From: Lactiplantibacillus plantarum EGD-AQ4
GTDB taxonomy: Bacteria; Bacillota; Bacilli; Lactobacillales; Lactobacillaceae
Length of the DNA stretch: 64,000 nucleotides
Direction: 5' to 3'
Assembly: GCF_000463075.2 (NCBI RefSeq)
Contig: NZ_AVAQ01000012.1
Location: 62,001 to 126,000, forward strand
Shown: in pieces, positions 8,536-17,368 of the stretch
Position numbering within the stretch: position 1 is the first letter of the stretch
Layout: each line of letters begins with the position of its first letter
The notes under the pieces: generated by a model
Told to the model about the DNA's origin: nothing
Databases searched by the model: none
Seen by the model: only the letters and a program-made list of their open reading frames with translations
Made by a program: the position numbers and the translations under genes

Positions 8536-9546
8536 ATGGCAATTAAAATCAGTGACATTGCAAAAATGGCGGGAGTCTCAAAGGCCTCCGTTTCATTGGC
8601 ACTTAACGAAAAGCCTGGTATCAGCGACCAGACCAGAACTAAAATTATTAAAATTGCGAAGAAATACGGTTACCAGCCACTGCGAAAAAAACGGCGAGAC
8701 ATTACCAGTAACCTCGGGACCGTCACCTTTCTCGTCGTGACAACGAGTGGCGTGGTCAAGAGTAATTATCGGACACTGCCCTTCTTTAATTCGCTGATTT
8801 CCTGCCTATCCGCAGAAGTTGGCGCCATTAATGGCAGTTTAAAAACAATCACGATCAACCAAGAGGAACTCAGCCAACGGATTGGTGACATTAAAACGAC
8901 TGCGACCAGCTTCCTAGTCCTCGGTACCGACCTCAATCAAGAAAATGCAAAACTATTAAAGAAACACCTCAAACACGTCGTTTTTCTCGACACCTACTTC
9001 GAGGATATCGATGCTGACTTTGTGACTATGGATAACTATCAGGGCGCGAAAATGGCTGGAAAATACATCTTAAGTAAGGGTCATCGCGAAATCGGCTACT
9101 TTGCCTCAGATAAGATCATGTCCAATTTTTCTGAACGCAGGCGGGGCTTTCGGGCCGCATTAAAAGAGGCCGGCGTCTCGATCAGCAACGATAACTTCTA
9201 TTTCATTTCTCCCACCGAAACCAATCCCAACGGCCTCAATATGGATCGCTTCATGCACCACCAGTTACCACGTGCGATTTTTTGTGAAGACGACTATATC
9301 GCTTTGCGCCTACTAAAGGTTGCGCGGCAAGCCAAGCTCAACATTCCTAATCAGCTGGCAATCATGGGATTTGATGATATTTATGAAGGCACCCTCGTTA
9401 GCCCCGAGCTATCGACCGTCCATGTCCCAATTGAGCAGATTGCCCATCAAGCCCTGCAACAACTGTTAGACCAATATCTACATCCCCAGCGGATGCCATT
9501 AAAAGTTTTGATTGCCACTCAACTCGTCGCGCGACAATCACTATAA
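8536..9546 (+). CDS. LacI-family transcriptional regulator
   Basis: 336 residues. The N-terminal LacI helix-turn-helix is clear (IKISDIAKMAGVSKASVSLAL, with the hinge region to about residue 55) and is followed by a periplasmic-binding-protein-like ligand domain containing GFDDIYEGTLVSPELSTVHVP. AAAGGAG precedes the ATG by 8 bp. It is divergent from the isomerase-transketolase-kinase operon, from which it is separated by 128 bp holding both promoters, a perfect cre site and a candidate operator. It should be the pathway-specific, sugar-responsive repressor. A bidirectional terminator follows directly. Confidence 0.9.
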   Translation: MAIKISDIAKMAGVSKASVSLALNEKPGISDQTRTKIIKIAKKYGYQPLRKKRRDITSNLGTVTFLVVTTSGVVKSNYRTLPFFNSLISCLSAEVGAINGSLKTITINQEELSQRIGDIKTTATSFLVLGTDLNQENAKLLKKHLKHVVFLDTYFEDIDADFVTMDNYQGAKMAGKYILSKGHREIGYFASDKIMSNFSERRRGFRAALKEAGVSISNDNFYFISPTETNPNGLNMDRFMHHQLPRAIFCEDDYIALRLLKVARQAKLNIPNQLAIMGFDDIYEGTLVSPELSTVHVPIEQIAHQALQQLLDQYLHPQRMPLKVLIATQLVARQSL

Positions 9547-9596
9547 AAAAGCAGCGCCACTAAACTTATAAATAAGTTTAGTGGCGCTGCTTTTTA
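9545..9596. terminator. Bidirectional terminator between lacI-type gene and EIIC gene
   Basis: A perfect 23-bp stem (arms starting AAAAAGCAGCGCCACTAA) with A- and T-runs on both sides sits between two convergent genes, overlapping the last bases of the regulator stop codon. Confidence 0.95.
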
Positions 9597-9612
9597 GTTC
9601 GATCCTAATTGT

Positions 9613-10707
9613 CTAAACCACTTCCAACTGGAGCTGCTGGGATTCGACCCACTTGGCAGCGACCAGTACCCGGTAGAGCACGATTGAGATGACGGCTGGC
9701 ATGACCACACCAGTTAAGAGATAAACCATGAAACTATTGAAGTTGGTTGAAGCCAACGAAATCGGTGCAATCAACGAATTCAACCCCAAGCCAGCTAACT
9801 TATAGCTGGTGGAAAAATGAAAGACGATTGTCGCCACCGGTGCGGAAATCACGGCCGCAACCATTGGTGGAATCGCTAAACGCGGGTTGACGATCAAGTT
9901 TGGAAATTGCACTTTGGGCGTGATAATTCCCTGCGCGATATTGGCACCGAGATTATTTTGCCGAAATGACATGATCGTGAAACCGACGAATTGTGCGGTC
10001 GTTCCAATCAAGGCCGCCCCTGACGAAACGGGATCCAACATGACTGCCACAGCTAGCGCAGCTGATGAAGCCGGGGTCATCAAGAACAAGGCCCAGGCTA
10101 ATGAAACCGCCATCGACCCAATCAATGGGTTCACCTTCATCGACGTTGCGATAAACTTACTCAACCATACTAAGGCCGGCGTTGTCACTGCCGCTAAGCC
10201 TAACCCAACCACGGCACCGACAAAGGTTGCGGCCAGTGGAACCAGCATCATATCGAGCGGCGTCTTTCCAGTTAAATAATTACCGACCAAGACGGCCACT
10301 AATCCGGCAGCAACCGCCGAAATCGGTTGACCAGTGGTGAAAATCGAACTTTGTGCTGCTTGTGCCAAGGTATGGCCAGTCGCCGTCACCCCGTTCGTTG
10401 CTGATTGTGAAAAGAAGACGGCGTTCGCGCCAATCGTCGACGAAATCATCGCACTAAACGTGACTAAGGTATTGCTATTGAGCATCGTCGCAATCGCAAC
10501 ACCAAAGGCAGGCCCTAATAACACTTGCGCAATTGCGCCGACTTGATATAACGCCGTCCAGTGAACAAAATTCGCCAACGACTGTAACAAGAGGCCAATT
10601 CCCAAACAAACTAAAATCGCATTAGAAACACCGGCTGAAACTTTATAAACGTAATCCATGGTACTCATCTTATGTGTCGCGGTATCCGCGTTAGTGGTTG
10701 CTTCCAT
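9613..10707 (-). CDS. PTS EIIC-type membrane transporter (PTS_EIIC_2 / PfoR-like)
   Basis: 364 residues with about ten hydrophobic segments and no EIIA or EIIB domain. Gly/Ala-rich segments such as LLGPAFGVAIATMLNSNTLV and the motif NPRLAIPPMVAAVISAP are those of the EIIC_2/PfoR group. GGAGG lies 7 bp before the ATG. It converges on the LacI-type regulator and has its own upstream region, so it is not in the apiose-like operon, although it might be a transporter for the same or another sugar. PfoR-like proteins are annotated both as transporters and as regulators. Partner EIIA and EIIB would have to be encoded elsewhere. Confidence 0.75.
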   Translation of the reverse strand: MEATTNADTATHKMSTMDYVYKVSAGVSNAILVCLGIGLLLQSLANFVHWTALYQVGAIAQVLLGPAFGVAIATMLNSNTLVTFSAMISSTIGANAVFFSQSATNGVTATGHTLAQAAQSSIFTTGQPISAVAAGLVAVLVGNYLTGKTPLDMMLVPLAATFVGAVVGLGLAAVTTPALVWLSKFIATSMKVNPLIGSMAVSLAWALFLMTPASSAALAVAVMLDPVSSGAALIGTTAQFVGFTIMSFRQNNLGANIAQGIITPKVQFPNLIVNPRLAIPPMVAAVISAPVATIVFHFSTSYKLAGLGLNSLIAPISLASTNFNSFMVYLLTGVVMPAVISIVLYRVLVAAKWVESQQLQLEVV

Positions 10708-10926
10708 ATGTAATCCTCCTGCATTTCAATTAATAAGATTATGATTAGAGAAATATGAGAATGGTTCTATTTAACCACGCGTGCTGAAAATTGTCAACGT
10801 CATTTTCATGATTTAGTCGTTCACTTTACTAAAGTCAACGTCCATTGAGTCTAAACGGCGTCCTGAAAGTCATTAAAATATAGCCATAGCCTTACGCGTT
10901 GTGCTAGTTATTCTTTAGCATTAAAA

Positions 10927-11828
10927 ATGATTAAAAAGTGCCAATTCTTAAAATCAAAAGCAGCCAGCTAAGACCCGCTGGAAACAGTGCGAGTTAGCGA
11001 AAACTTTCAGTGGTAGCTGCGTCCTAGTCCGGCTTCCAGGCATTTCTGACAACGCTGGAACGTGGTGGACACAGATTTAAGCCGACAACCCACGTCTTAA
11101 ATACTGGTCTTCCACTAACCAAGCACACAACGCTTGCTAAGTGGAATTTCACCACTGAGCATTGTCAGAAACACCTTCCAGCCGGGGATGGTATTCGAAA
11201 GGCAGACAAGGGCGGACCCAACTTTTTGTTGGATTAGTCGTTGATTCAACGATGCGGGGGCAGTTGACATTAAATTGTCAAACTGGTTCTAACAACAGCC
11301 ATGCATTCTGATCCTTAATTTTATGCTTCGAACACGTGGCTTCGCTGAAGTCGAAAAAACTTCCTCTAATCACCCAAAATAGCAAACTCTCGAATTATAA
11401 GCGAAGGCAATTTCATCAACTAAATTCAAGGCTAGTTGCCATTGAGATTAGAATGGCACATTCAGGTAATCTTCTCAGTAATTAAATACCATAATTCAGC
11501 ATTGATACCGATTAAGCCATTGCTTGAAGAGCTAGTCAATAAATATTCAGGGGTCAATTGTGCCAAGTTAGGTGGGCGTTCATCCGTCATTCGAGCGGCT
11601 TCCCGACTGTAGGGGCTGGCTGACAATGCTCAAGGGCGAAATTCTTCTTGTCCGGGTGGGGTTTCCCGGGCTAGAAGAAGACTCGTATTTGAAATTGCGC
11701 AGCGGGTTTCTGCGTGAGTTCAAATCGATGTCCGCCCTGTTCCAGCGTTGTCAGCCAGCCCCGGAAGTCGGATTAGGATGATCAATGCTGACGAACAGTA
11801 AGCCAAACAATTGGCACTTTTTAATCAT
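10927..11828. repeat. Large structured non-coding repeat element, copy A
   Basis: A 0.9 kb stretch with no plausible gene, bounded by perfect 20-bp terminal inverted repeats (10927-10946 ATGATTAAAAAGTGCCAATT and 11809-11828). Inside are two hairpin-rich arms (10955-11235 and 11573-11800) in inverted orientation that are homologous to each other, with a less conserved middle. Local helices include 11044-11052 with 11162-11170, 11618-11630 with 11744-11756, and the hairpins 11111-11147 and 11641-11679. The reverse complement is copy B at 32660-33581, about 70-75% similar by eye. It lies between the tannase terminator and the EIIC promoter region, so it is a free-standing unit. I do not recognise the family; either a large structured RNA or a MITE-like element is possible. 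Confidence 0.75.
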
Positions 11829-11876
11829 GTTTCATGACAAATTAACTAGAACCATGCGTATCACCTCAGAATAAAT

Positions 11877-11908
11877 CAAAAGACCCGCAATTTTGCAATT
11901 ACGAGTCT
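11877..11908 (-). terminator. Terminator after the tannase gene
   Basis: AGACTCG pairs with CGGGTCT (one G-U) around a loop that can itself pair, followed by TTTTGATTT on the minus strand, about 60 bp after the tannase stop codon. Confidence 0.65.
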
Positions 11909-11970
11909 CTCGATTCAAATTATTGTCCATACAGTCATGAGGTTAGTAGCTGTGCCGTTCTGAATCAGTA

Positions 11971-13383
11971 CTACTTGCACAGTCCGTCAATCCAGGCAAA
12001 CAGTTCACCCAAATCATAATCGCCACTGTGTGGAATATCCCATGGTAAGGCGAAGTCGACGTCTCGGCCCTGGTTTTGCAGGACTGTTGCCAGAATGATT
12101 GGAATTGCAAAGCTGGTATCACGGTCAGCAGCGCCATGCCGAATCCGCCAGTGTTGCGCAATCTTGGCCGGCTGCTTGTCTGTGAGGTACGTCAACGGAT
12201 TGACGGCTTCAACGAGCTCGGGTTTTGCTAACTGTGCCGTCACCGTTGTGTGCGCCTGTGAAAATGATGTAAAGTGGCGGTTCATCACCGTGGCATCACC
12301 GAACAGTCGGTTTTCGAGGCTCCCTAAATCAAGCTGATCGAATGCGGGCACAGCCTTCATCCGCGTCAACGAAGTCAAATAGGCCTTTAAATCTAATCCA
12401 GTCACTTTGCCATCAGTCACGGTAAAACCAGCGTATTTATGAATATCCACACCTTTGTCGAGCGCTGCTTGAGCTGAATCCGTCAATAATTGGACGAGAT
12501 AATTCTGAAAAGTCCCAGTTCCATCAGGCGACACTGTCAACGCCTGGCCATTTGCATCGTGTAACTGTAGCCCATTGAGATAGTCACAGAATTGGCGCTT
12601 GAGGTCCGCTGACAACGACTGGTCACTTGCTGACAAAGTCCCAGTGATTGATTCGAATTTTGGCCGGCCATTTTTCATTGAACCTGCGACTGGTTGGCTA
12701 CGATTCCAGTCATTGATACCATTAAATTGCCATTCATAAGCCATATCGGCATGTTCTAAGTTGTGAATTGGACAATAGGCCGAGACCGCAAAAATATCGT
12801 CAGTTGCTGGAGCGGCGCCTAAGGCCGTTAAAGCGCCTTCAAAAAACTTTGCATTACCACTAGCACCCATCAATGCTGAGGTTGCCCCGCCGGCACTCGT
12901 CCCGTTGGTAATGATTCGTTCCACATTACCTGGTAATCGTGTCTGGTTATACTTGACATACCGAACAGCGGCCTTCATATCAACAATAAACGCGGGCGCT
13001 TGACCAACACGTTGGCCCGATTCGTTGACGGTTGTATGGCCGCGCAGTCCGGCTGACACAACAACGTAGCCCCGCTTTAAAGCTTGTTTAATAGTGGCTG
13101 CATTATTCGGCCACTGCGTCCTAGTCGGATCATCGGCCGGGCCGGGAAAATACCCACCAACTGTATTTGGCATAAAAATGGGCGCCGTATCGCGCGTATA
13201 ACCATTAACTGTCCCACCGTTCTCATACGCCGCTGGTACAAACACGTTGAGTCGCTGAATTGCCGCAACTGGGTGTTGCACATACTGAATGTCATGGGCT
13301 GCCAGATAGTCGAGCGGTTCGCCGTCCATCTGAATTTGTTCAGGGGTCAACCAATCAGAATCAAAAATCAAAGTATCCGTCAT
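11971..13383 (-). CDS. tanB: Tannase (tannin acyl hydrolase), TanB type
   Basis: 470 residues, the length of the L. plantarum intracellular tannase TanB. The serine-esterase elbow NGTSAGGATSAL places the nucleophile at about Ser163, and blocks known from that enzyme are kept nearly unchanged, such as AYCPIHNLEHADMAYEWQF, FGDATVMNRHF, RIRHGAADRDTSFAIPI and ALPWDIPHSGDYDLGELF, which carries the catalytic His. It hydrolyses galloyl esters (gallotannins, methyl gallate) to gallic acid in the cytoplasm. I start at MTDTLIF because GGAGG lies 7 bp upstream. The middle third (about residues 240-330) is visibly diverged from what I recall of the L. plantarum sequence, which argues for a sister species. 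No gallate decarboxylase gene is adjacent. Confidence 0.95.
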   Translation of the reverse strand: MTDTLIFDSDWLTPEQIQMDGEPLDYLAAHDIQYVQHPVAAIQRLNVFVPAAYENGGTVNGYTRDTAPIFMPNTVGGYFPGPADDPTRTQWPNNAATIKQALKRGYVVVSAGLRGHTTVNESGQRVGQAPAFIVDMKAAVRYVKYNQTRLPGNVERIITNGTSAGGATSALMGASGNAKFFEGALTALGAAPATDDIFAVSAYCPIHNLEHADMAYEWQFNGINDWNRSQPVAGSMKNGRPKFESITGTLSASDQSLSADLKRQFCDYLNGLQLHDANGQALTVSPDGTGTFQNYLVQLLTDSAQAALDKGVDIHKYAGFTVTDGKVTGLDLKAYLTSLTRMKAVPAFDQLDLGSLENRLFGDATVMNRHFTSFSQAHTTVTAQLAKPELVEAVNPLTYLTDKQPAKIAQHWRIRHGAADRDTSFAIPIILATVLQNQGRDVDFALPWDIPHSGDYDLGELFAWIDGLCK

Positions 13384-13645
13384 TCCTGTACCTCCATTTC
13401 TACTTATGGTCACTGTAAAACAACGCTTCAAATAAAATCAATTCATTTTTAGCAATCTATTATGCTGATTAAGAATAACGGTGCCGTTCACTAGATGTCA
13501 AGGAATCAGTAAGTCGTAGGTCGCGCTTGTCCAGATTGATGTACCTTTCTCTCTAGGCTGAGCCCGGCAGCTAAAAGGCTAAGACTATCCCCTAATCAAT
13601 AACCACCTGAATCTGGCAACCACATTGAACCTGAAAATGACGTGT

Positions 13646-13682
13646 AAAAAAAACGATTCTCCTGGTTAGGAAAACCGTTTTC
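13646..13682 (-). terminator. Terminator after the EamA exporter gene
   Basis: A 12-bp stem with G-U pairs (AAACGGTTTTCC, loop TAACCA, GGAGAATCGTTT on the minus strand) followed by eight T. The remainder of 13384-13645, upstream of tannase, shows no feature I can name. Confidence 0.85.
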
Positions 13683-13747
13683 AACGCCCCAATGAGCTGA
13701 TTATTAGTTTTCAATTTAATATCAAACAAACCAGTGCCGATTCAACT

Positions 13748-14653
13748 TCACTTCGGCACAAACGGATTGGCGCGGGATGCAGCAAATTGCAAAAAGGTGA
13801 CGCCCACAATCAGTAATGCCCCGATAAGGCCGACCCAATTAAAGCTAACATGTAAAAATAAGACGCTTAAAATAGTTGCGGAAAGTGGTTCGATTGCCCC
13901 GAGGACGCTCGCAGTCGTGGGCAAAATAAATTCGAGGCTCTGTAGGAAGAACAAGTAGGCGAGCATCGTCCCAAAAATCACGACAAAGGCGACTTGTCCC
14001 CACGCGGCCCACGTCAGCTCCGGTGCGTGCCGCCATGCACCCGTTCCAACGAGCACGAAGGCCCCACCAATCAACATCGACCAGCCGACGATTGGCGTAG
14101 CGCCGTAGCCAGTCAGCAGGCGTTGTGGCATCAACGTATACACGGTCGCACCCACCGCTGCCAGCACGCCCCAGACGATCGCGACGACTGGCAAGGCTAA
14201 CGAATGTAGTTGCCCCTCCGTCACGATTAGAAATGTCCCGATTATCGCTGAAATCACGGAGATCACGTCAACTTTGCTTGGCGCTTGCCAGGTCGTGACG
14301 GTCACATACACGATGATCATGACCGGCGACAGAAATTGTAAAATCGCGGCCATCGCGGCGTTTCCCGTGCTAATTGCCATAAAATAGGTCAGTTGCACCC
14401 CGGCCATCCCAAATAGACTAAATAAAATCAGCTTCAGCGTCGCCCGTCGATGGTGAAAGACGGCCATTACTGGCAAATGGCGACTCACACCATAACCAAT
14501 CAATAACGCGCCGGACACCAGCATCCGCACCGCCACCAACCATAATGGCGAAATCGCGGTCGTATCAAATAAATGTTGTGCGACCGTCCCCGAACTGCCC
14601 CACAGGAATGGCCCGGCACTAGCTAAAATCAACCCTACTGTTTTCTTCTGCAT
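13748..14653 (-). CDS. EamA/DMT-family transporter
   Basis: 301 residues with ten predicted membrane helices in two EamA repeats. The N-terminal repeat begins LILASAGPFLWGSSGTVAQHL, and the second includes FGTMLAYLFFLQSLEFILPTTASVLGAIEPLSA, the usual signature of the family before the last helices. Members export small metabolites or amino acids in exchange for protons; the substrate is not predictable. I start at ATG 14653 because the upstream TTG candidate overlaps its own GGAGG. It is next to the tannase gene but has its own terminator. Confidence 0.85.
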   Translation of the reverse strand: MQKKTVGLILASAGPFLWGSSGTVAQHLFDTTAISPLWLVAVRMLVSGALLIGYGVSRHLPVMAVFHHRRATLKLILFSLFGMAGVQLTYFMAISTGNAAMAAILQFLSPVMIIVYVTVTTWQAPSKVDVISVISAIIGTFLIVTEGQLHSLALPVVAIVWGVLAAVGATVYTLMPQRLLTGYGATPIVGWSMLIGGAFVLVGTGAWRHAPELTWAAWGQVAFVVIFGTMLAYLFFLQSLEFILPTTASVLGAIEPLSATILSVLFLHVSFNWVGLIGALLIVGVTFLQFAASRANPFVPK

Positions 14654-14845
14654 CAAAATTCGCTCCTCCAACTACCTTACCTACAGTCTAACAACTGCCG
14701 GTAAAGTTGCCAATGACCATTTTGAGATACGTTTGATTGCTCACTTAACTAAAGGCAGCACTGGGATTGGCGCTTAAATATCAATTTCGTAATTGACAGC
14801 CTATTAGTGGTAAGCTAATCTAATAACGGGGTATGGAGGTGTCGA

Positions 14846-15547
14846 ATGAAACATCAAAAATTAGTCTACTGGTTAGTTGGAATCTTCGCCGTCGTCTTCA
14901 TTGGCGGTGCGTTAATTATTCCAACACCAACGATCAAACAACAAGTCGTCAGCATCGGTAACGCGATTACGGGGAACACCAAAACTAAGGGTGCCACGCA
15001 TGCCGTTTCCGACAGTGCACTTGGCGAAAAATATCAACTCTCAACGAGTGAAATTCATGCATTACGCAAACTTAAAGTGACGGGTATCGGTGATTCGATC
15101 ATGGTGCGAACCACTTCAGATTTGAAACAAATCTTCGGTAGTTTTAACGTCAATGCCAAAGTTGGTCGCCAAGTCTCCGCAGCACCAGCCGTCATCAGCC
15201 AACTCAAGTCCGACAACGCGATTCATAAAAACGTGTTGGTCAACCTTGGAACCAACGGCCCGACTAGCGCTGAAGAAATTGACAGCATCATCGAACAAAT
15301 CGGTTCCAACCACCAGATCTACTGGGTCAACACCCGGGTTCCTGGCAAAGATTGGCAAGATGACAACAACCAGCTAATCGCGGCAGCCGCCAAAAAGTAC
15401 AGCAATGTCCACCTAGTCGACTGGCTGTACGTCGCTCAAGATAACGACAACTGGTTCGTCAAAGATAATCTACATCCAAATAGCCTCGGTGAACGTGAAT
15501 ACACCGCTACGGTTGGTCAGACGATGGCTAAGACTGCGGAACCTTAG
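14846..15547 (+). CDS. Membrane-anchored SGNH hydrolase (stand-alone OatA-like C-terminal domain)
   Basis: 233 residues. One N-terminal helix (residues 7-27, LVYWLVGIFAVVFIGGALII) is followed by an SGNH fold outside the membrane: block I GIGDSIM (Ser about 82), the LGTNGP segment (block III Asn), and NLHPNSLGEREY near the end carrying the catalytic Asp-His pair (DNLHP). The domain is the same as the C-terminal domain of peptidoglycan or secondary-polymer O-acetyltransferases (OatA), but the eleven-helix acyltransferase-3 membrane domain is absent. It could work with a separate acyltransferase or act as an esterase on envelope polymers. GGAGG precedes the ATG by 6 bp. Confidence 0.8.
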   Translation: MKHQKLVYWLVGIFAVVFIGGALIIPTPTIKQQVVSIGNAITGNTKTKGATHAVSDSALGEKYQLSTSEIHALRKLKVTGIGDSIMVRTTSDLKQIFGSFNVNAKVGRQVSAAPAVISQLKSDNAIHKNVLVNLGTNGPTSAEEIDSIIEQIGSNHQIYWVNTRVPGKDWQDDNNQLIAAAAKKYSNVHLVDWLYVAQDNDNWFVKDNLHPNSLGEREYTATVGQTMAKTAEP

Positions 15548-15630
15548 CCCGTTTCCATTCTTAATTAAGGTTAAGTGTTCGTGGTGATGCACGTCATCGT
15601 TTTGGACGATCTACATCCACTCACACCAGC

Positions 15631-15676
15631 AAAATCCCAGTACGCTAACGATTCTCATCAGCGTACTGGGATTTTA
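15631..15676. terminator. Bidirectional terminator between SGNH and amidohydrolase genes
   Basis: A perfect 16-bp stem AAAATCCCAGTACGCT / AGCGTACTGGGATTTT with a 14-nt loop between two convergent genes. Confidence 0.9.
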
Positions 15677-15712
15677 ATTTTGAGGACTGTCCAGCAGTCA
15701 TCTGAGCACTAC

Positions 15713-16636
15713 TTATCTTGTCAATAAGCGATGCGCGTTATCGTAAAAAATTTGTTGTTTCTGTTCATTGGTAATGAGATCAGTTGTTTCTAGAGCATGC
15801 CCCAACTGACTTGAACCAGCTAACGGCGTGTATGGAATGTCACTGCCATATAGTAGGTGATCGGGTTGGGCCAGACTCATTAACGTTGGCAACTGACGCG
15901 GTAAGACTGCCCCGGCGACGTCAAAATAAACATGGTGCATTACGTCGTAAACGTCAACTTGATAAACCTGTTTCGCATATTGTGCGATTCGATCATCAAC
16001 AATTCCTAGAAATGCCCCAGCATGCGGTATAATCACTTTAATATTCGGATACTTCTCAAAGAAATGATACTTCAGCATATTAATAAAGGTCATTGTTGTA
16101 TCCATAAAGAACCCTAGTAGCGGTACTGGCAAATCAATATCGACATTTTTAGGCAAGATGGCTGGTTCATTCGGATGCAACGTAACGATTGCCTGGCGTG
16201 CATCTAACTCCTGGTAAACACGTTCCAAGACCGGCGATCCAAAGTAAAGGCCACGTGAATTGGTTGGCACAGTGACACCCAAAGCGCCATCTTGATCTAA
16301 TGCCTGCTGTACGGTTTTAACCGTATCTAGTTCGTACGGAATTGGCAAACTTGCCAAGTAACCTAATTGAGTGGGATACTGTTGGGTCAAACTTTTTCCT
16401 TCATCATTCGCTGCTTCAACCAAACGTAGCGTTTCTGCCTTGTCACCAAAGTTAACGTGTGGCGAAGATAATGATAGAATCGAGTAACTAATATCATTAT
16501 CCGCCATAAAATCAAGGGTGATCTGGGGCGTCCACTTCGGAGTGGGCCACCCATCAGGATCACCTGGAATATGCCGTTTGAGTGCTTCAACGTAACTTGT
16601 TGGTAAATAGTGTGTATGGAAATCAATTTTTGACAT
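15713..16636 (-). CDS. Metal-dependent amidohydrolase (ACMSD-like, Amidohydro_2)
   Basis: 307-residue TIM-barrel enzyme. Metal ligands are visible: the N-terminal HxH in KIDFHTHYLP (residues about 5-9), a central His in IVTLHPNEP, PHAG, and the Asp of YGSDIPYTP near the C-terminus. Members of this group decarboxylate or hydrolyse aromatic and related acids (aminocarboxymuconate-semialdehyde, hydroxybenzoate and orsellinate type decarboxylases). I start at MSKIDFH, preceded by GAGGTG. It is divergent from a TetR-family regulator, with a 13-bp palindrome between them, and lies 2.3 kb from the tannase gene. A role in phenolic-acid metabolism is plausible but not shown. Confidence 0.8.
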   Translation of the reverse strand: MSKIDFHTHYLPTSYVEALKRHIPGDPDGWPTPKWTPQITLDFMADNDISYSILSLSSPHVNFGDKAETLRLVEAANDEGKSLTQQYPTQLGYLASLPIPYELDTVKTVQQALDQDGALGVTVPTNSRGLYFGSPVLERVYQELDARQAIVTLHPNEPAILPKNVDIDLPVPLLGFFMDTTMTFINMLKYHFFEKYPNIKVIIPHAGAFLGIVDDRIAQYAKQVYQVDVYDVMHHVYFDVAGAVLPRQLPTLMSLAQPDHLLYGSDIPYTPLAGSSQLGHALETTDLITNEQKQQIFYDNAHRLLTR

Positions 16637-16661
16637 TATCTGCACCTCGCTTTTAGAATAA

Positions 16662-16674
16662 CCTTAGTCTAAGG
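16662..16674. promoter_or_regulatory. Candidate TetR operator
   Basis: CCTTAGTCTAAGG is a 13-bp palindrome in the 100-bp space between the divergent amidohydrolase and TetR genes. Position and symmetry are the only evidence. Confidence 0.45.
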
Positions 16675-16736
16675 CCAAACAGGTGGATTGAAAATGTACA
16701 ATCACAGCCAAATTGACTATTTACAGGAGGTCCATG

Positions 16737-17345
16737 ATGACAACTGATTATCCCCTTGCCGTTCAAAAAATGTTTTCAACCATCCCCACGCTACTCACAA
16801 CAACCCCTATCTTCAAACTGACCGTTACCATGGTCGTTAAGGCAGCGAAAGTCAGTCGTGGTAGCTTTTATAGTCACTTTCAAGATATTTATGACTTTAT
16901 TCACGCCTTCGAAGACGCTCTAATTAAACAAGCCACGGTCTCCCAACAAGTACTTGACCAAGGAATCCAAGCTGCATTAGTTCATCCTGACCCACGTAAT
17001 GCTTACCCAACCTACTTAGAACTTACAACCAATATCAATGCCCAATTAACTAGCTTTCAGGCATTGCTTGGTCCCAATGGTGATCCACAGTTTCTTGATC
17101 AGTTTCAAGCCGGTCTTATCGATAACCTGCTAGCTACCACTGAACAGGCACCATTAAATCATCAATATTTTCAATCAATTCCCGCTGATTATGCAATGCC
17201 AATCTACTTCAGTGGTGTGCTGGCAATCATTCGGCACTGGCTGACTAAGGACCATCCTGAAACACCGGAAGTCGTCGCCAACATTATTGTTCAGAGTCGT
17301 TACACTGCGGCTTACAATTTGTTTTCTGATCGCCCACTTGAATAG
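16737..17345 (+). CDS. TetR/AcrR-family regulator
   Basis: 202 residues. The N-terminal helix-turn-helix reads VTMVVKAAKVSRGSFYSHFQDIYDF, the TetR signature with the SFYxHF end of the recognition helix (residues about 35-55). The C-terminal half is helical, as in ligand-binding TetR domains. GGAGG lies 6 bp before the second ATG of an ATGATG pair, which I take as the start. It should repress the divergent amidohydrolase gene and itself through the palindrome at 16662-16674; an aromatic acid would be a reasonable inducer. Confidence 0.85.
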   Translation: MTTDYPLAVQKMFSTIPTLLTTTPIFKLTVTMVVKAAKVSRGSFYSHFQDIYDFIHAFEDALIKQATVSQQVLDQGIQAALVHPDPRNAYPTYLELTTNINAQLTSFQALLGPNGDPQFLDQFQAGLIDNLLATTEQAPLNHQYFQSIPADYAMPIYFSGVLAIIRHWLTKDHPETPEVVANIIVQSRYTAAYNLFSDRPLE

Positions 17346-17368
17346 GTTTCTTCAACTAAACGACTAAA

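Noticed and set aside
11572-11781. Open frame of 69 codons inside repeat copy A
   Set aside because: No ribosome site, composition follows the hairpin arms, and the corresponding frame is not kept in copy B.
11834-11854. Seven-codon ORF with a GAGGTG ribosome site beside copy A (minus strand)
   Set aside because: Too short to judge, and no regulated gene or alternative hairpin follows it directly.
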